Assembly: GCA_903842505.1 (NCBI GenBank)
Contig: CAIMMI010000350.1
Location: 1-61,801 of the forward strand
Reading direction: 5' to 3'
Length of the DNA stretch: 61,801 nt
Source: an uncultured Verrucomicrobiota bacterium
GTDB taxonomy: Bacteria; Verrucomicrobiota; Verrucomicrobiia; Limisphaerales; UBA9464
Shown here: piece by piece, positions 10,459 through 20,900 of the stretch
Layout of the letters: each line of letters opens with the position of its first letter
How positions within the stretch are numbered: the first letter of the stretch is position 1
Translations under genes and position numbers: made by a program
The notes under the pieces: model-generated
Database searches by the model: none
Told to the model about the DNA's origin: nothing
Seen by the model: the letters and a program-made list of their open reading frames with translations, nothing else

Positions 10459-10622
10459 ACTGGTTGTTGGCCATTCTCTGCTGGGTCTTGCGAATCCCGC
10501 AGGAGGCTCCTTGGAAACACGGGGCCCCGGCAGGCAAAGATCTCGACCGCGCTGCGGAACGCCGGGTGCGCCGAGCCATTGAACGGCGATTGACCGGGCG
10601 CTCCAGCCAGGGAACTGCATGA
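10455..10622 (+). CDS. Small 55-aa membrane peptide between ECF factor and kinase
   Basis: 55 aa and easily missed. It starts at ATG 10455 in an ATGA overlap with the sigma-factor stop (an in-frame ATG at 10446 is an alternative) and ends in another ATGA overlap with the kinase start at 10619. The double coupling is strong evidence for translation. The N-terminus is one hydrophobic helix (MNWLLAILCWVLRIP). The C-terminal half is basic and amphipathic (DLDRAAERRVRRAIERRL). I recognise no family. By position it could tether the sigma factor or kinase to the membrane, or act as a small anti-sigma factor; this is inference. Confidence 0.7.
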   Translation: MNWLLAILCWVLRIPQEAPWKHGAPAGKDLDRAAERRVRRAIERRLTGRSSQGTA

Positions 10623-12226
10623 GCGATCCCCTGCCGACCATTCCAGGTTACGTCTTGCTCACCCCCATTGGCCGAGGTGCCTATGGCGAGGTGTTCCTCG
10701 CGGAAGACGCGGCCGGGCGGCGGGTGGCCCTCAAGGTGGTCACCCCACGACCTGAACTCACCGACAAGATGCTCCAACGCGAGTTGGGGGGCCTCAAACG
10801 CTTCCTCGCCGTGGCGGAGAGCGACCCACATCTGGTCCGGATCCACGAACTGATCGAAAACCTGCCCTGTGGTGGGTTTGCCTATGCGATGGAGCTGGCG
10901 GATTCCATCCACGGCCACGGCGTGACGGACTACACCCCCCTCACCCTGCGCCACCGACTCAGGACTGCTGGCCGGTTGACCGTCAGCGAAAGCCTCCAAA
11001 TCGCCATCGGGCTGTGTGCGGCCCTGGAGCATCTGCACCGCCAAGGGCTGGTGCACCGCGACGTGAAGCCCGCCAATGTCATCTTTGTCCATGGTCAGCC
11101 CAAGCTGGCCGATCTGGGATTGATCAGCGGTGAAAGCGACTCCACCTCATCGGTCGGCACCCAGGGTTATCATGCCCCGGAGGGGACCCGGGGCCCCAAG
11201 GCGGACCTCTTCAGCCTCGGCAAAGTCCTGTACGAGATGGCGACGGGTTGTGACCGGCAGGATTTCCCGGAACTGCCGCCGGACTTTCCCACGTTCGCGG
11301 ATTCCAGGGAACTGCTCGGGTTGAATCCCGTGTTTGCCAAGGCCTGTGCCGCCAACCCGGACCGGCGGTATCCCAACGCAGGCAGGTTTCGACGGGATCT
11401 GCTGCTGCTTCAATCCGGCGTCTCCTTGTATCGGCAGCAGTGGATCCGGCGGGGACTGGTTGCCCTGCTGATCGTGGGCGGGGTTGGGGGATTGGGGATG
11501 GGGTGGTGGCGGCAGGAACAGGAGTCGCGCTTTTGGAGGACTTCGTCGCCCGTGGAACGGGTGAACCGGGCCTACCGTCCGGAGCACGCAGACTCCTGGC
11601 GGCGGCATTTCATACCCGCGCGTCCGAAAGGTACGAATCCACGCCAAATCGACCTGACCCGGCTTTACAACGGAGGGCTCAGCCAGTCGCTCTTCCTCAC
11701 CCTCAATCCCCGGGAGGCCATTGAAAACAATTGGGGCACGCTGCCCGCCGGGAACGTCACCTTGGGTGGGGTTCCCTTCGACATCCGTGGCGTGATCCAA
11801 TTGAACGGGCGAAACACAGAGGCCCGTATCGCCGGACTGATTCCTCGGTCGGTCCACATCCCCCTCGATCGTCCGCTTCAACGCCTCCACATCCTGCATG
11901 CCGTCCAATGGGGGGATCCCGTCGGGACGGTGGTGGCGAAATACCGGCTTCACTACACCGACGGCTCCACCGCAGAACTGCCCGTCGAGTTTGAGCGGGA
12001 CGTGATGGCCTGGTGGGTTGGTTGGAACCAACCCCATGGGGATTTGCCCAGAGCCAAGCGCGTGGCCACAGGGAGCAATGCCGCGCTGCCCGGCGACCAA
12101 TGGAGCCTCGCCCTGTACCTCCGAAGCTGGGACAACCCGCATCCCGAACGGCCCGTCGCCCGCGTGGAATTTGAATCCACGATGCAGAATTCGGCCCCGT
12201 TCATGGCGGGACTGACGGTCGAGTAG
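10619..12226 (+). CDS. Transmembrane Ser/Thr protein kinase with extracytoplasmic beta-rich domain
   Basis: 535 aa. Kinase domain at residues 10-270: glycine loop GRGAYGEV, the VALKVV lysine, HRDVKPAN catalytic loop and an APE-like APEG. The Mg-binding motif reads ADLG instead of DFG, which occurs in some active bacterial kinases. One membrane helix follows (GLVALLIVGGVGGLGMGWW, about 277-297). The outer 235 residues are beta-rich (LSQSLFLTLNPREAI, VPFDIRGVIQLNG, LHILHAVQWGDPVG, VARVEFESTM) and resemble galactose-binding/NPCBM-like sandwiches of carbohydrate-active proteins. This suggests a sugar or surface-ligand sensor that signals inward to the coupled ECF sigma factor. Confidence 0.88.
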   Translation: MSDPLPTIPGYVLLTPIGRGAYGEVFLAEDAAGRRVALKVVTPRPELTDKMLQRELGGLKRFLAVAESDPHLVRIHELIENLPCGGFAYAMELADSIHGHGVTDYTPLTLRHRLRTAGRLTVSESLQIAIGLCAALEHLHRQGLVHRDVKPANVIFVHGQPKLADLGLISGESDSTSSVGTQGYHAPEGTRGPKADLFSLGKVLYEMATGCDRQDFPELPPDFPTFADSRELLGLNPVFAKACAANPDRRYPNAGRFRRDLLLLQSGVSLYRQQWIRRGLVALLIVGGVGGLGMGWWRQEQESRFWRTSSPVERVNRAYRPEHADSWRRHFIPARPKGTNPRQIDLTRLYNGGLSQSLFLTLNPREAIENNWGTLPAGNVTLGGVPFDIRGVIQLNGRNTEARIAGLIPRSVHIPLDRPLQRLHILHAVQWGDPVGTVVAKYRLHYTDGSTAELPVEFERDVMAWWVGWNQPHGDLPRAKRVATGSNAALPGDQWSLALYLRSWDNPHPERPVARVEFESTMQNSAPFMAGLTVE

Positions 12227-12301
12227 GCGGCAAACATCACCCCCAAGCATCCAGTCGCGTTTGAAGTTCCGCGGACGTAAACTGACCCGCCAGCAGCACT
12301 C

Positions 12302-12483
12302 ATGGATCCCCTTGTACCCGCCCATCCAACACCGCCCGGAGTGAACACCATCCCCGTCTTCGTCTACGGCACCCTGAAACGGGGCCACGGGAATCACCGT
12401 GAACTGGAGGGGGCCACGTTCCTCGGCGAAGCCCAGACGGTGGAGCGATACGCCCTGCACGTCCAAGGCCTGCCCATGGTGGA
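12302..12483 (+). pseudogene. Truncated gamma-glutamylcyclotransferase (GGCT/AIG2-like)
   Basis: The frame encodes the N-terminal third of a GGCT-like fold: PVFVYGTLKRGHGNHRELEGATFLGEAQT, then ALHVQGLPMV. Family members run about 110-150 aa and need a later catalytic glutamate that is absent here. After about 60 codons the frame runs straight into the 3' end of the minus-strand tRNA-Ile gene and stops inside it at 12562. This is a decapitated remnant, probably from recombination at the tRNA. GTG 12341 is an alternative start. Confidence 0.75.
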
Positions 12484-12504
12484 TTGGAGAGAAACGGAAG
12501 GAGT

Positions 12505-12581
12505 TGGTAGGGGTGGTGGGGCTCGAACCCACAACCTGACCCTTATAAAGAGACTGCTCTGACCACTTGAGCTACACCCCC
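12505..12581 (-). tRNA. tRNA-Ile (anticodon TAT)
   Basis: Minus-strand cloverleaf of 77 bases with encoded CCA (12505-12507). Acceptor GGGGGTG/CACCCCT, D stem GCTC/GAGC, anticodon loop TTTATAA (anticodon TAT), T arm GTGGG-TTCGAGC-CCCAC. The anticodon stem GTCTC/GGGTC has one T-T mismatch and a G-T pair, and the first acceptor pair is G-T, so the gene is slightly degenerate. Most bacteria read AUA with a CAT tRNA carrying lysidine; TAT is rarer. The 3' end abuts the truncated GGCT gene. Confidence 0.88.
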
Positions 12582-12787
12582 ACGGGAATACCCGGGGAAC
12601 CCCTGGAGGGGGTCATATCAGGTGCAACTGGGAGCAAGTGGAGATCATCGTCTGACGCGAGCAAAGTACCCGGATCACGTCGAGTCGTACACCGTGTTTT
12701 GTTGAACGGCTCCACATTCAATCATCCCGTCACCCCGTGGTAACGGTTTGAATTTGCTTTCGAGGCCACCCCTCGCACGCTTCCGGC

Positions 12788-13360
12788 ATGGGCTCGATCT
12801 CGTGCATTCTCGAACGGGTGGAGAAGGGCGAACTCGCGCCGGCCGAGGAATTGCTGCCGGTCGTCTATGACGAATTGCGGCGGCTCGCGACGGGCAAACT
12901 GGCCAGCGAAGCCGCGGGACAGACGTTGCAGCCCACGGCACTGGTACACGAGGCTTGGCTGCGTCTCGGGGGTGACCAACAACCGGCGTGGAAGAACCGC
13001 GGCCTGTTTCTGGCTTCCGCCGCCGAGGCGATGCGCCGGATCCTCGTGGATCGGGCCCGCCGTCGCCAGACGCTGAAACGGGGCGAGGGGGTTGAACACC
13101 TGGACCTCAACCAGATTGAACTCGCGGAAGAGGCCATGGACGGCGATCAGGTCCTGGCCGTGAACGACGCCCTCGAGAAGTTCGCCGCCGTGCACCCGCG
13201 CAAGGCCGAGTTGGTGAAACTGCGGTACTTTGCGGGCATGTCCTTCGATGAAGCCTCCGGCATCCTGGGAATCGCGGTTCCCACGGCGAAGGAATGGTGG
13301 GCCTATTCCCGTTCCTGGCTGCGCGTGGAAATACGCCGCGCCACCCGGCCCAATGCGTGA
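12788..13360 (+). CDS. ECF sigma factor of the planctomycete/verrucomicrobial type
   Basis: 190 aa. The N-terminus (ELLPVVYDELRRLATGKL, GQTLQPTALVHEAWLRLGG, FLASAAEAMRRILVDRARRR) is diagnostic of the ECF subfamily modelled as TIGR02999 in Planctomycetes and relatives. Region 4 is ELVKLRYFAGMSFDEASGILGIAVPTAKEWWAYSRSWLR. It ends 27 bases before the WD40 kinase, so the two form an operon. The upstream gap 12582-12787 shows no other gene; its promoter may be autoregulated, but no convincing motif was seen. Confidence 0.93.
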   Translation: MGSISCILERVEKGELAPAEELLPVVYDELRRLATGKLASEAAGQTLQPTALVHEAWLRLGGDQQPAWKNRGLFLASAAEAMRRILVDRARRRQTLKRGEGVEHLDLNQIELAEEAMDGDQVLAVNDALEKFAAVHPRKAELVKLRYFAGMSFDEASGILGIAVPTAKEWWAYSRSWLRVEIRRATRPNA

Positions 13361-13387
13361 TTCCAAGCCATCTCGTCCCCACCTCCC

Positions 13388-16300
13388 ATGAACACCCGGG
13401 GTGACCAGGAGGAAGGCGTTTTCCGCGAGGCCGTCCGACTGGCGGCCGGGCCAACCCGTGAAGCGTACCTGGCCATTGCCTGTGCTGGCGATCCAAGCCT
13501 CCGGGAGCGTATCGAGGAATTGCTGGGGGCGCATGAGACAGCGGACAACTTCCTCGAACCCGAGTCGGGCCCGCTGGCGGGGATGCCCGGACTGGGCCGC
13601 GCAACAAGCCGCACCATCGGTCGATATGAACTGCTCGAAACCCTCGGTGAAGGCGGCTTCGGAGTCGTCTATCTGGCCCGCCAGCGTGAGCCGGTGGACC
13701 GGATGGTGGCGTTGAAGATCCTCAAGCCCGGAATGGACAGCCGCGCGGTGGTGGCGCGGTTTGAAGCCGAGCGCCAGGTACTGGCCCTCATGGAGCACCC
13801 GTCCATCGCCCGGGTCCTCGACGGAGGCACCACCGATTCCGGGCACCCGTACTTCGTCATGGAACTGGTCCGGGGCGAGCTGATCACCCACTCCTGTGAC
13901 CGCGGCCGACTTCCGATCGGGCGTCGCCTCGAACTCGTCATCGAAGTCTGCCACGCGGTTCAGCATGCCCACCAGAAGGGCGTCATCCATCGGGATCTCA
14001 AGCCGGCCAATGTTCTGGTCACGGAGGTGGACGGCAGGGCCGTCCCCAAGGTGATTGATTTCGGCATCGCGAAAACGCTGGAAAGCGCGTCAGGGGATGA
14101 CGCGGGAGTCACCCGGCCCGGACAGTTTCTGGGTACCCCGTCTTATATGAGTCCGGAGCAGGTGAGGATGGCCGGGCGGGATATTGATACGCGGACCGAC
14201 GTCTACAGCCTGGGTGTATTGCTCTATGAATTGCTCACGGGATGCCTCCCATTTGATGCCCAGGCACTCATGGCGGAAGGGGTGGACCGGGTCCGCGATG
14301 CGATCCTGCTCCAGGAGCCCCCACGACCGTCGGTCCGGCTGGGACGGCTGACCGTTGATGCCCTGAAAACGGTGGCGACCCAACGCGGCACCGAGGGGCC
14401 AAAGCTGCGGAATTGGATCGCCGGAGACCTGGACTGGATCGTGATGCGGTGCCTCGAAAAGGAGCGAGGCCGACGCTATGAAACAGCTCATGAACTCGCG
14501 TTGGATTTGCGACGGTTTCTGGATCGCGAACCCGTGATCGCCCGACCGCCGAGCGGACTCTACCGGTTCCAACGGTTGGTCCAGCGCCAGAAGCTGGCCT
14601 TCTCGGCGGCCGCCGCCGTGCTGGCCTCCCTGCTCATCGGGCTCGGGGTCTCGACCTGGCTCTGGAACCAGGAGCGAAGCGCCCGGTGGCGCGCAGTGGA
14701 GGCCCAGCAGGAAACGAAGGCGGCCCTGGCGCGGTCGGATTTCCTTCAGGCAGGCCGCCTTGCCGAAGCCGGGCAAGACGCGGACGCGCTGGCGTATCTG
14801 GCTCGGAGCGTCCAGGGAAACCCCACCTATCGGGCTGCCGGCATCCGCCTGCTGACCCTGCTGGCCTATAATTCGTGGGCCACTCCCACGCTTGTCTTGA
14901 GGCACGAAGTGTCCGTCCTCGATGCGCGATTCAGTGCGGATGGATCCCAACTGCTCATCGGTCTAGCCGACGGCACGGTCCGGCTCTGGGATTTGGCGCA
15001 CGGCCAACCCCTGATCAGCCCTGCGGAGCCCTGCTCCGGGGTGATCACCACCGGGTTCAGTCCCGATGGAACCGCCTTCGCGATCGGATCCTGGGACCAG
15101 ACGGCCCGGGTTTGGGACGTCAAGACCGGACGTCCCCGAACGGTTTCGCTGAAGCACGAAGGCGCTGTTTATTGCACCGCCTTCAGCCCGGACGGACGGT
15201 ATCTCGTGACGGGCTCCGCCGATCACCAGGCCCGGGTATGGGCGTTGGACACCGGCCGACTCGTGGTTGGCCCCCTACCTCACGATGGCGTGGTGAAGGA
15301 CGTGCAGTTCAGCCCCGACGGCAGCCGGATCGCGACGGCCTCGGAGGATTCCGCAGCCCGGATCTGGGACGCCCGCAGCGGCGCGTTGATCTCCGGGGCG
15401 CTCCGGCACGTCAGCCAGGTGAACGCAGTCCGATTCAGTCCCGACGGACTCCGCCTGGCTACCGCGTCCGCCGATCACAGCGCGGGTCTCTGGGATGTCC
15501 GCACCGGACAGGCCTTGTGCGCTCCGTTGGCGCACGCCCACTCCGTGACGGCCGTGCGTTTCAGCCCGGATGGCTCGAAGATCGTCACCGCCTCCCTGGA
15601 TGCGACCGCCAGGATCTGGGACGGGACGAATGGCCGTCCGCTGGTGCCTGCCCTGGAACATGGGGGCCCCGTGTTGATGGCGGAATTCAGCCCGGACAGT
15701 CAGCAGGTCCTGACTGCCTCAGAAGATCAGCTTACCCGAATTTGGGACGTGCGCTCCGGACGCCGGTTGATGGAACCGGTGAAATGGCACGCCCCGATCC
15801 GTGCGGCGCACATCAGCCCCGACGGACACCAGTGGGTGACGGCATCGGGCACTGAAGTCCGGGTACACGCGCGACCCGGCCCCGCCGCGTTGCCGCTTCG
15901 GGTCAATGACGGTGCGTTCACCGTGCAGGCGCGATTCAGTCCGGACGGTGAACGTTTTGTCACCGGTTCATCAGACCTCACGGCACGCATCTTCGACGCC
16001 CGCACCGGCGCGCCGGTGGGACAACCCATGAGACACGAACGCCAGGTCAACAGCGCCCAATTCAGTCCGGATGGGCGCTGGATCCTGACGGCGTCGATGG
16101 ACCACACGGCGCGCCTGTGGGACGCCCGGGATGGCCGGCCAGTCGGCGTTCCCTTGCAGCACGAAGGCCAGGTGGATGCGGCGGAGTTCGGTCCGGATGG
16201 ACGCCTCTTCCTCACCGTTTGTCACGACGCCGGGGTGCGGGTTTGGGACACAAAAACGCAAACTCACACGGTGAATCGCCTGGGACAGGCCGGCTCGCGG

Positions 16301-17755
16301 ATGACCGCCCATTTCAGCCCGGACAGTCAGCGGATCGTCACCGGTTCGGACGATGGAACCGCGCAGGTCTGGGAGGCCCGGACCGGCACCAGGGTAGGAG
16401 CGCTCATGCGCCATCCCCAAGCCATCCATGATGTGCAATTCAGTCCGGATGGATGGCAGGTGATCACCGCCTCGTCGGATGGATCAATCCGGCTCTGGGA
16501 GGCAGCGAGCGGCCAACCGCTGACCTCGCCAATGATGCACGGAACCGCGGTCTATTCGGCCGAATTCAATGACGTCGGCCAACGCGCGGTCACCGCCGGA
16601 AGGGATGGTCGGATCCGCGTCTGGAACCTTGGGAACGGCCAGACGCTGGCCGAGCCCTATGTCCAGGGTGCTTCGAGTCATCCGCGATTCAGTCCCGCCG
16701 GCCACGTGATCGCCTCGGCGGGCTCGGATGGTTGGCTGCGATTGTTGGATCCGGAGAGTCTGCAACCGGTGGCGTCCGCTTTGCGACAGGAAGGACGGAC
16801 CGTCACAACCACGTTCAGCCCCGACAGCCGGCGCATCCTGAGCGCAGCGAACGGTGTTTGGCTCTGGGATTTCCCGTTGGGCGTCTCGAGGTGTCCGGCC
16901 TGGCTGGTGCCTTTGGCGGAAGCCATCAGTGGGGAAGTCCTGAACGAACAGGGCGTCCTCGTCCCCAGCCGGCGCGACCCGGCGGCATTGATGGCGGGCG
17001 TTCGGGAACAACTCGCTCAGGCGGCCCCACAGGACGATTGGGCGGTCTGGGGCCGGTGGTTCTTCGCACCGGCGGAACAGCGGCCGATTTCTCCGCACAG
17101 CGGCCTGACGATGGCTCACTACATCCGGGACCGCGTCGCCGGCGGAACCGACTCGGGGCGGGAGGAAGTGCTGCGGCTCGCCTCGGGGCGGCCGGAGTGG
17201 CAGGCCCTGATCCCCACGCGGCAGCCTGGCCCCTCGACGGCTGCCACGAGTCCCTCGGCGCCATCCCCCGGCGCGCCGGCGTCCCATGTGATCTTCGACG
17301 GGGAACTGCGGAACGGGTGGGAAGATTACAGTTGGTGTGAGGTAACCTACGCCGCCGTCGACCCGAAACATCCGGGCACGAATGAACTCACGGTCAAGGT
17401 CGGTCCTTGGCAGGCCTTCTACTTGCACCACGCCCCATTCGATTCCTCGCACTACGATCGCATCTCGATCTGGATCCATGGAGGTGGTTCCCCAAAGCAG
17501 TTGCTCCTCATTGGCACCGCACAGCAGGTTCCGCAGCCCTACATTCCCCTGACACTGCCCGCGAATACCTGGATCCAGGTCGTGCAATCGCTCGCAACCC
17601 TGCACGTCCAGGGCAATTCCGCCTTTGACGGCTTCTGGTTGCAGGACAACACGGGCACCCGTCAGGGGGCTTTCCACATCCGCCGCATCGAGCTGCTGGC
17701 ACCCGGTACGGCCGCGGAGCCCGCTTCCAGGCCCTCCGTCACCCCTCCGCGCTGA
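13388..17755 (+). CDS. Transmembrane Ser/Thr kinase with 16 WD40 repeats and C-terminal beta domain
   Basis: 1455 aa. An N-terminal 75 residues precede the kinase domain (about 79-370): GEGGFGVVY, VALKILK, HRDLKPAN, DFG, SYMSPEQ. One membrane helix lies at about 405-427 (AAAAVLASLLIGLGVSTWLW). Outside, about residues 495-1170 hold some 16 WD40 blades, each with an FSPDG or FSPDS turn and a W-D/E ending, enough for two propellers. The last 150 residues (ELRNGWEDYSWCEV, YDRISIWIHGGG, FHIRRIELL) form a jelly-roll-like domain similar to modules attached to cellulases. That makes glycan sensing plausible. The gene lies between its ECF factor and a GH44 glucanase. Confidence 0.92.
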   Translation: MNTRGDQEEGVFREAVRLAAGPTREAYLAIACAGDPSLRERIEELLGAHETADNFLEPESGPLAGMPGLGRATSRTIGRYELLETLGEGGFGVVYLARQREPVDRMVALKILKPGMDSRAVVARFEAERQVLALMEHPSIARVLDGGTTDSGHPYFVMELVRGELITHSCDRGRLPIGRRLELVIEVCHAVQHAHQKGVIHRDLKPANVLVTEVDGRAVPKVIDFGIAKTLESASGDDAGVTRPGQFLGTPSYMSPEQVRMAGRDIDTRTDVYSLGVLLYELLTGCLPFDAQALMAEGVDRVRDAILLQEPPRPSVRLGRLTVDALKTVATQRGTEGPKLRNWIAGDLDWIVMRCLEKERGRRYETAHELALDLRRFLDREPVIARPPSGLYRFQRLVQRQKLAFSAAAAVLASLLIGLGVSTWLWNQERSARWRAVEAQQETKAALARSDFLQAGRLAEAGQDADALAYLARSVQGNPTYRAAGIRLLTLLAYNSWATPTLVLRHEVSVLDARFSADGSQLLIGLADGTVRLWDLAHGQPLISPAEPCSGVITTGFSPDGTAFAIGSWDQTARVWDVKTGRPRTVSLKHEGAVYCTAFSPDGRYLVTGSADHQARVWALDTGRLVVGPLPHDGVVKDVQFSPDGSRIATASEDSAARIWDARSGALISGALRHVSQVNAVRFSPDGLRLATASADHSAGLWDVRTGQALCAPLAHAHSVTAVRFSPDGSKIVTASLDATARIWDGTNGRPLVPALEHGGPVLMAEFSPDSQQVLTASEDQLTRIWDVRSGRRLMEPVKWHAPIRAAHISPDGHQWVTASGTEVRVHARPGPAALPLRVNDGAFTVQARFSPDGERFVTGSSDLTARIFDARTGAPVGQPMRHERQVNSAQFSPDGRWILTASMDHTARLWDARDGRPVGVPLQHEGQVDAAEFGPDGRLFLTVCHDAGVRVWDTKTQTHTVNRLGQAGSRMTAHFSPDSQRIVTGSDDGTAQVWEARTGTRVGALMRHPQAIHDVQFSPDGWQVITASSDGSIRLWEAASGQPLTSPMMHGTAVYSAEFNDVGQRAVTAGRDGRIRVWNLGNGQTLAEPYVQGASSHPRFSPAGHVIASAGSDGWLRLLDPESLQPVASALRQEGRTVTTTFSPDSRRILSAANGVWLWDFPLGVSRCPAWLVPLAEAISGEVLNEQGVLVPSRRDPAALMAGVREQLAQAAPQDDWAVWGRWFFAPAEQRPISPHSGLTMAHYIRDRVAGGTDSGREEVLRLASGRPEWQALIPTRQPGPSTAATSPSAPSPGAPASHVIFDGELRNGWEDYSWCEVTYAAVDPKHPGTNELTVKVGPWQAFYLHHAPFDSSHYDRISIWIHGGGSPKQLLLIGTAQQVPQPYIPLTLPANTWIQVVQSLATLHVQGNSAFDGFWLQDNTGTRQGAFHIRRIELLAPGTAAEPASRPSVTPPR

Positions 17756-17941
17756 GCCACCTCCCCGGGGTGACTCCAGCAACGCGCGTCACCCATCGGG
17801 TTTCCCTGCCTGGTTCCACCCCGGCACAACGACGGAAAAAAGATCCATACTTTTTGCCGGCGAATCTCGCCTTCTGGGGTGTACGGCAGCTCTGCCCACG
17901 AACGGGGTGAGCCTCAGCCGACAGAAAAGCGCTGTTGCATC

Positions 17942-20900
17942 ATGAAAACTCCCCTCGCTCCACCGGGACCAGGCTCGCATCCGGATCTCCACCGGATCCC
18001 CGTCTGGCAAGGCCTGGCGCATTTCCGCCTGACCCTGACCAGCGCGTTGCTTCTGGCTCTGACCCTGCTCACGAGTCGGACCACAGCCGCGCCTCCGGCC
18101 ATCGCTTCGTTTGGTGCCACCCAGCCCAACGTGAAACCCGGCGGATCCTCCACTCTCAGCTGGACCGTCACCGGTGCCGACACCGTGAGCATCGACCAGG
18201 GCATTGGCTCCGTCGGTGGCAGCAGCACGTCAGTCACCCCAGCCCAAACCGTCACCTACACGCTGACCGCCTCGAACAGCGACGGCACCAGCCGGGCGGA
18301 AACCACGGTCAACGTCAGTCCTCTGAACTACCTCCTGGCCTATGACTCCGGGCTGCAAGGGACTTGGCGGCGCGAGACCTGGGAGGCCGCCCCGCTTTTC
18401 ACCGATTTCGCCGCCACGGCACCCGGCCGCACCGGCAACGCCATCGAGGTCCGCTTTTCGCGGAACAACGGCTACCACGCCTTCGGCATCGGGGGTCTCG
18501 ACGTGTATCTGAATGAATTCCGCACCTTCGAGTTCGACATCTACTTCGAAGCGGACTCCACGGGTGAGGACGAACTCACCTTCATCCTCGGTGACGCCGG
18601 ATTCGCCGACGAACCTCGAGTCGTGGATCTCATTCCCGGCTGGGCCTCAATGTCCCCCGCCCAGAAGCTTGGCCATTGGCATCACGCCACGCTGACGTTC
18701 GCCGACATCCACCCCAACGTGACCAGCGCGAATCGCTTTCTCTGGTTCAACAACGGCACGATGCTCCCCCACTTCCGCCTCGCGGACGTCAAGCTCGGCT
18801 GGACGACCGACACCGTGGCTCCCACGGTCACCACGGTCATTCCCACCTACGACCCGGCCACCGACCAGCTCACCCTGAGGTTCAACACCGATGAACCCGC
18901 GAACTTCCGGGTAGAGTACGGGGTGACCCACTTCGCCCACTCGGTCCAGGGTGACTACCACGACTGGTCCACCAACCACACCGCGGTGCTCACCGAGGTC
19001 ACCCCCGGGACCGTCAACCAATACCGTATCCTGGTGGCGGACCACCACACCGATCCGAACGCGGATTCCAACCTCGGAACCTATAGCGGCACCTATGCGG
19101 CACCGGTTTCCACCAATGCCCCCCGTGCGGTCATTCCCGCCTCGGTCACTACCCATACCTTCCAGATCTATGGCTCCACACTGGCCTCAGGGTGGGGCTT
19201 GCGGAACTGGGAAACCGGCACGCTGTTCAGCGATTTCGCCGCCACCGCACCGGGTCGCACCGGAACGGCCATCGAAGTCCGCTTTGGCAATCAAAACCAC
19301 TGGAACGGGTTTGGCGTCGGCGCCGATGCCTTTTATTTCAATGAATTCCGAACCCTGGAGTTCGACATCTACTTTGACCCGGACTCGACCGGCAATGAGG
19401 ACCTGGGATTGGTGATTGGAGATGGGGGGGCCACCGACAACCTGCGGCTCGTCGACCTGATCCCAGGCTGGTTCACGTTGACCCGTGCGCAGCGGTTCGG
19501 ACATTGGTTCCACGTCGCCGTGGACTTCCCCCAGGTCCACCCCCGCGTACCAGCCTTCGACCGACTCATCTTTTTCAACAACAGCGAGAACCTGCCGCAC
19601 TTTCGCCTCGCCGACATCAAGATGGGCTGGCTTGACGATCTCACGGCTCCGTTGATTACCCTGACCTCGGCCAGCCTGAACCCGCAGTACACCCAACTGA
19701 CCCTGGGTTTCCGCACCGACGAAACCACGCTGTACCGGATCGAATACGGCACCAGCGACTACAGCAAGCACGTGGAGGGAACGACCAACAACTGGGCCAC
19801 CCTGCGCTCAATCCCCCTGGCCGGCCTGACCCCTGGCTCAACGGTCCAGTACCGGATCCTTGCCTGGGATCATCGGTACGATCCGACGGCCGTGCCCAAT
19901 CAAAGCATCCTCGAAGGAACCTACGTGATTCCTCCGGCGCCGGTCACCGCACCGCTGATCTCGGGTCTTGCGGTCGACGCCGTCGCGGGCACCCGCGCCA
20001 CCCTGGTCTGGCGCAACAACCGTCCCTGCACGGCCCAATTGACCTACCACAAAGCCGGCGGCCCCAACCTGACCCGCCATTATCCGGATCTCGTCAGCGA
20101 CCACGCCGCGGTCATGGACCTGTTGGAACCGCTCACGTCCTACGTCGCCACGGTCAATGCCACGGACGCCTTCGGCAATTCCGCATCCCAATCGATCGCG
20201 TTCACGACGACTGCCTCCAGTGCCTCCACCGTCTCCATCGTCATCGATCCCGCGACCACACGTCCCATCTCACCGTGGATCTACGGCATCAACTTCTACC
20301 ACGCCATTCCCGATGCGCCCCGGAATCTCACCTTGAACCGGGCCGGCGGCAATCGCTGGACCGCCTACAACTGGGAGAACAATGCCTCCAATGCCGGCAA
20401 TGATTGGTTCTACAGCAACGATGACTACCTCGGCGGCGGTCTCCAACCCGGCGAAGCCCTGCGCAGCCTCATCGACCACGACCGTTCCCGCAGCAACGCC
20501 AGTCTGGTCACCTTCCAACTCCAGGGCTATGCGGCGGCGGACAAGAATGGTTTCGTCGACATCTACGATCCCAACCACCTCAGCAATCGCTTCAAACAGG
20601 TCGTCTACCACAAGGACACCCCGTTCAGCACGACGCCAGATCTCACCGACCCGTTCGTCTACGTCGATGAGTTCTTCTGGAACCTCGGAAGGTCCTTCGC
20701 CACGGACATTTTTGGTGACCCGAACGTTCCAACCTTCGTCACGCTCGATAACGAACCGGAACTCTGGCCGCACACCCATGCCGAGATCCAATCCGCCCCC
20801 CCAGGTGCCGACGACTACATCCAGCGCTCGATCGAACTGAGCAGCGCCCTGAAGAAGGTGTCGCCCTCAGTGCAGATCTTTGGCCCGGCGCACTATGGCT

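Noticed and set aside
17756-17941. ECF-specific promoter upstream of GH44
   Set aside because: A gcgtcaccc-like string resembles one before the ECF gene at 12788, but two short matches are not enough to call a motif.
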